From contig OZ244935.1 in NCBI GenBank assembly GCA_965222005.1, positions 4,774,001 through 4,838,000 on the forward strand: a stretch of 64,000 bases of DNA, given 5' to 3'. The translations under genes were made by a program, and so were the position numbers. Under the pieces are notes generated by a model, which was not told the DNA's origin, did no database searches, and was given only the letters and a program-made list of their open reading frames with translations. The DNA comes from CBDCTM01 sp965222005. Its GTDB lineage: Bacteria > Bacteroidota > Bacteroidia > Chitinophagales > Saprospiraceae. Numbering within the stretch: the stretch's first letter is position 1; every line of letters begins with the position of its first letter. Positions 63,114 to 64,000 of the stretch are shown here, piece by piece.

Positions 63114-64000
63114 ATAATAGTTTTGGTTGTTCATATGAAAGAAATTTTTCTTTTGCCAGCGAAACAGAAATTTGTGTTTTTGACAAAATGCTTAATAGTT
63201 CATTTTTTAAAATTATAACATATATCCCTAATTATCCTTACATTAAGGAAGTAATTACCGGTTGTCAACTTCAAAAATTTTGTGGCCCTTATCATCCAGG
63301 TAAAGTTGTTGCCACCACAGATTTTCAATTTCAATACACCAAAGATGAAGATCCTTGTGGTTCAGGAAATCTGATTTTTTGTGAGGGTGTTGGCATGTGT
63401 AATAATCAATATCAAATTGTTGATGTAGGTATTGATCTATGCGCAGATGATATCATCGCAGATGATGATGGATGTTATGTGGACTGCGGCTGCCTTTTCC
63501 CTGTAGGTTCAGTTGTCAATAGTTCTGGACATGTAATCAATCATCCAATATACGTGAGTGCACGTAAGAAAATAGGAGATTGCACTGATCCACCACCTGA
63601 CTGCTCCATGAACTTCAGGGTTAATCAGGAACTTTGCATTTTAGAATGGTACTGCGAGGAAGACCCTGATGAAATAATTGATTTATCAGAGCCAGGTACT
63701 GATCAATGCAAATTGGAAAGACCTGACGGAAAATACTGGTTGGTAGAGTATTGTTCGTTTAGTGGATGTGAAAGCATCTTAGTGTTGGACTTGGATTACT
63801 CGTCAGAAGATCCAGGATTTGACGACACTCCTGAATGTACCTTTAGCAGCAGCATAACTTTCCTAGAAGATGGAACCGTGGTGTGCCCTGAAATCCCCGA
63901 AGAATGTACACATGCCTTTGGAGAGGATGAAGACTTATGTATAACTTATGTTTATTGCGAAGAAGCACCAGATATAATTATATATGAAACGGATTATTTT
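63114..64000 (+). CDS. SprB-repeat adhesin, third part, cut by the window end
   Basis: Removing the IS and one target copy joins VKI (61826-61834) to H-N-S-F-G-C in frame, and the frame stays open from 63101 to the last base. The segment is acidic and cysteine-rich (e.g. DEDPCGSGNLIFCEGVGMC, DDDGCYVDCGCLF, LEWYCEEDPDE), without obvious SprB repeats. It has several ATGs (first at 63188) that a gene caller could take as a start. Reconstructed, the adhesin exceeds 1540 residues inside the window. The C-terminal sorting domain, if any, lies beyond 64000. Confidence 0.78.

Noticed and set aside
1..64000. CRISPR arrays, tRNA and rRNA genes
   Set aside because: No regularly spaced direct repeats and no tRNA or rRNA signature seen by eye; a tRNAscan or Infernal run would be decisive.

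Overview
The window is bacterial chromosome from a member of the Bacteroidota, most likely a Saprospiria-type organism. This rests on the gene content: a PorP/SprF family outer-membrane protein, a giant SprB-repeat adhesin, four proteins ending in a type IX secretion (T9SS) sorting domain, two CarboxypepD_reg-type TonB-dependent receptors, and promoters of the TTTG / TAnnTTTG type. Start codons are mostly preceded by AT-rich sequence rather than Shine-Dalgarno sites. I saw no rRNA, tRNA or CRISPR array. The genus cannot be fixed from sequence alone.

Layout. 1-9 kb: TonB receptor, a secreted alpha/beta-hydrolase-like protein with a frameshift, a cytochrome oxidase subunit III-like protein, purL and a TlpA-type lipoprotein. 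9-17.6 kb: miaE, a coiled-coil exported protein, cdaA (c-di-AMP synthase) overlapping a GNAT gene, an M20 peptidase, an FKBP, a small beta-barrel protein, an SH3b amidase and trmD. 17.7-20.1 kb: an ISKra4-family element inserted into a perfect 20-bp palindrome, then a gene-free stretch with strong hairpins. 20.1-28.5 kb: a minus-strand block with two T9SS cargo proteins, an HdrDE-like Fe-S membrane electron carrier and an Oar-type TonB receptor. 28.5-29.0 kb: an intergenic gap with two inverted consensus DnaA boxes. 29-35.5 kb: lamin-tail/T9SS protein, lipoproteins, PyrR-like phosphoribosyltransferase, Spo0M-like protein and a metzincin protease. 35.5-41.8 kb: two divergent, unusual AAA+ ATPases. 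41.8-53 kb: a membrane protein, then a compact operon fdx-iscX-kdsC-ubiA-maf, a flippase, cdd, kdsB, a LysM/RlpA-like protein, a CBS-type PLP enzyme and an NlpC/P60 peptidase.

53.4-64 kb is the accessory part. A PorP/SprF gene is followed by AT-rich DNA holding a HEAT-like gene cut by a second, inverted copy of the ISKra4 element, then a SprB-repeat adhesin gene broken by a frameshift and by an IS4-family insertion with a perfect 9-bp target duplication. Both interrupted genes rejoin in frame when the IS and one target copy are removed, so the insertions look recent. The adhesin runs off the window end as an acidic, cysteine-rich segment.

Working together: kdsB and kdsC supply CMP-Kdo for lipid A core, ubiA-type and flippase genes add envelope lipid and polysaccharide functions, and the T9SS cargo proteins, PorP/SprF and the adhesin form the surface/secretion theme. 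The most unusual intact locus is the divergent AAA+ pair (a duplicated-domain CbxX-type protein and a Clp-like protein with a degenerate first ATPase module).
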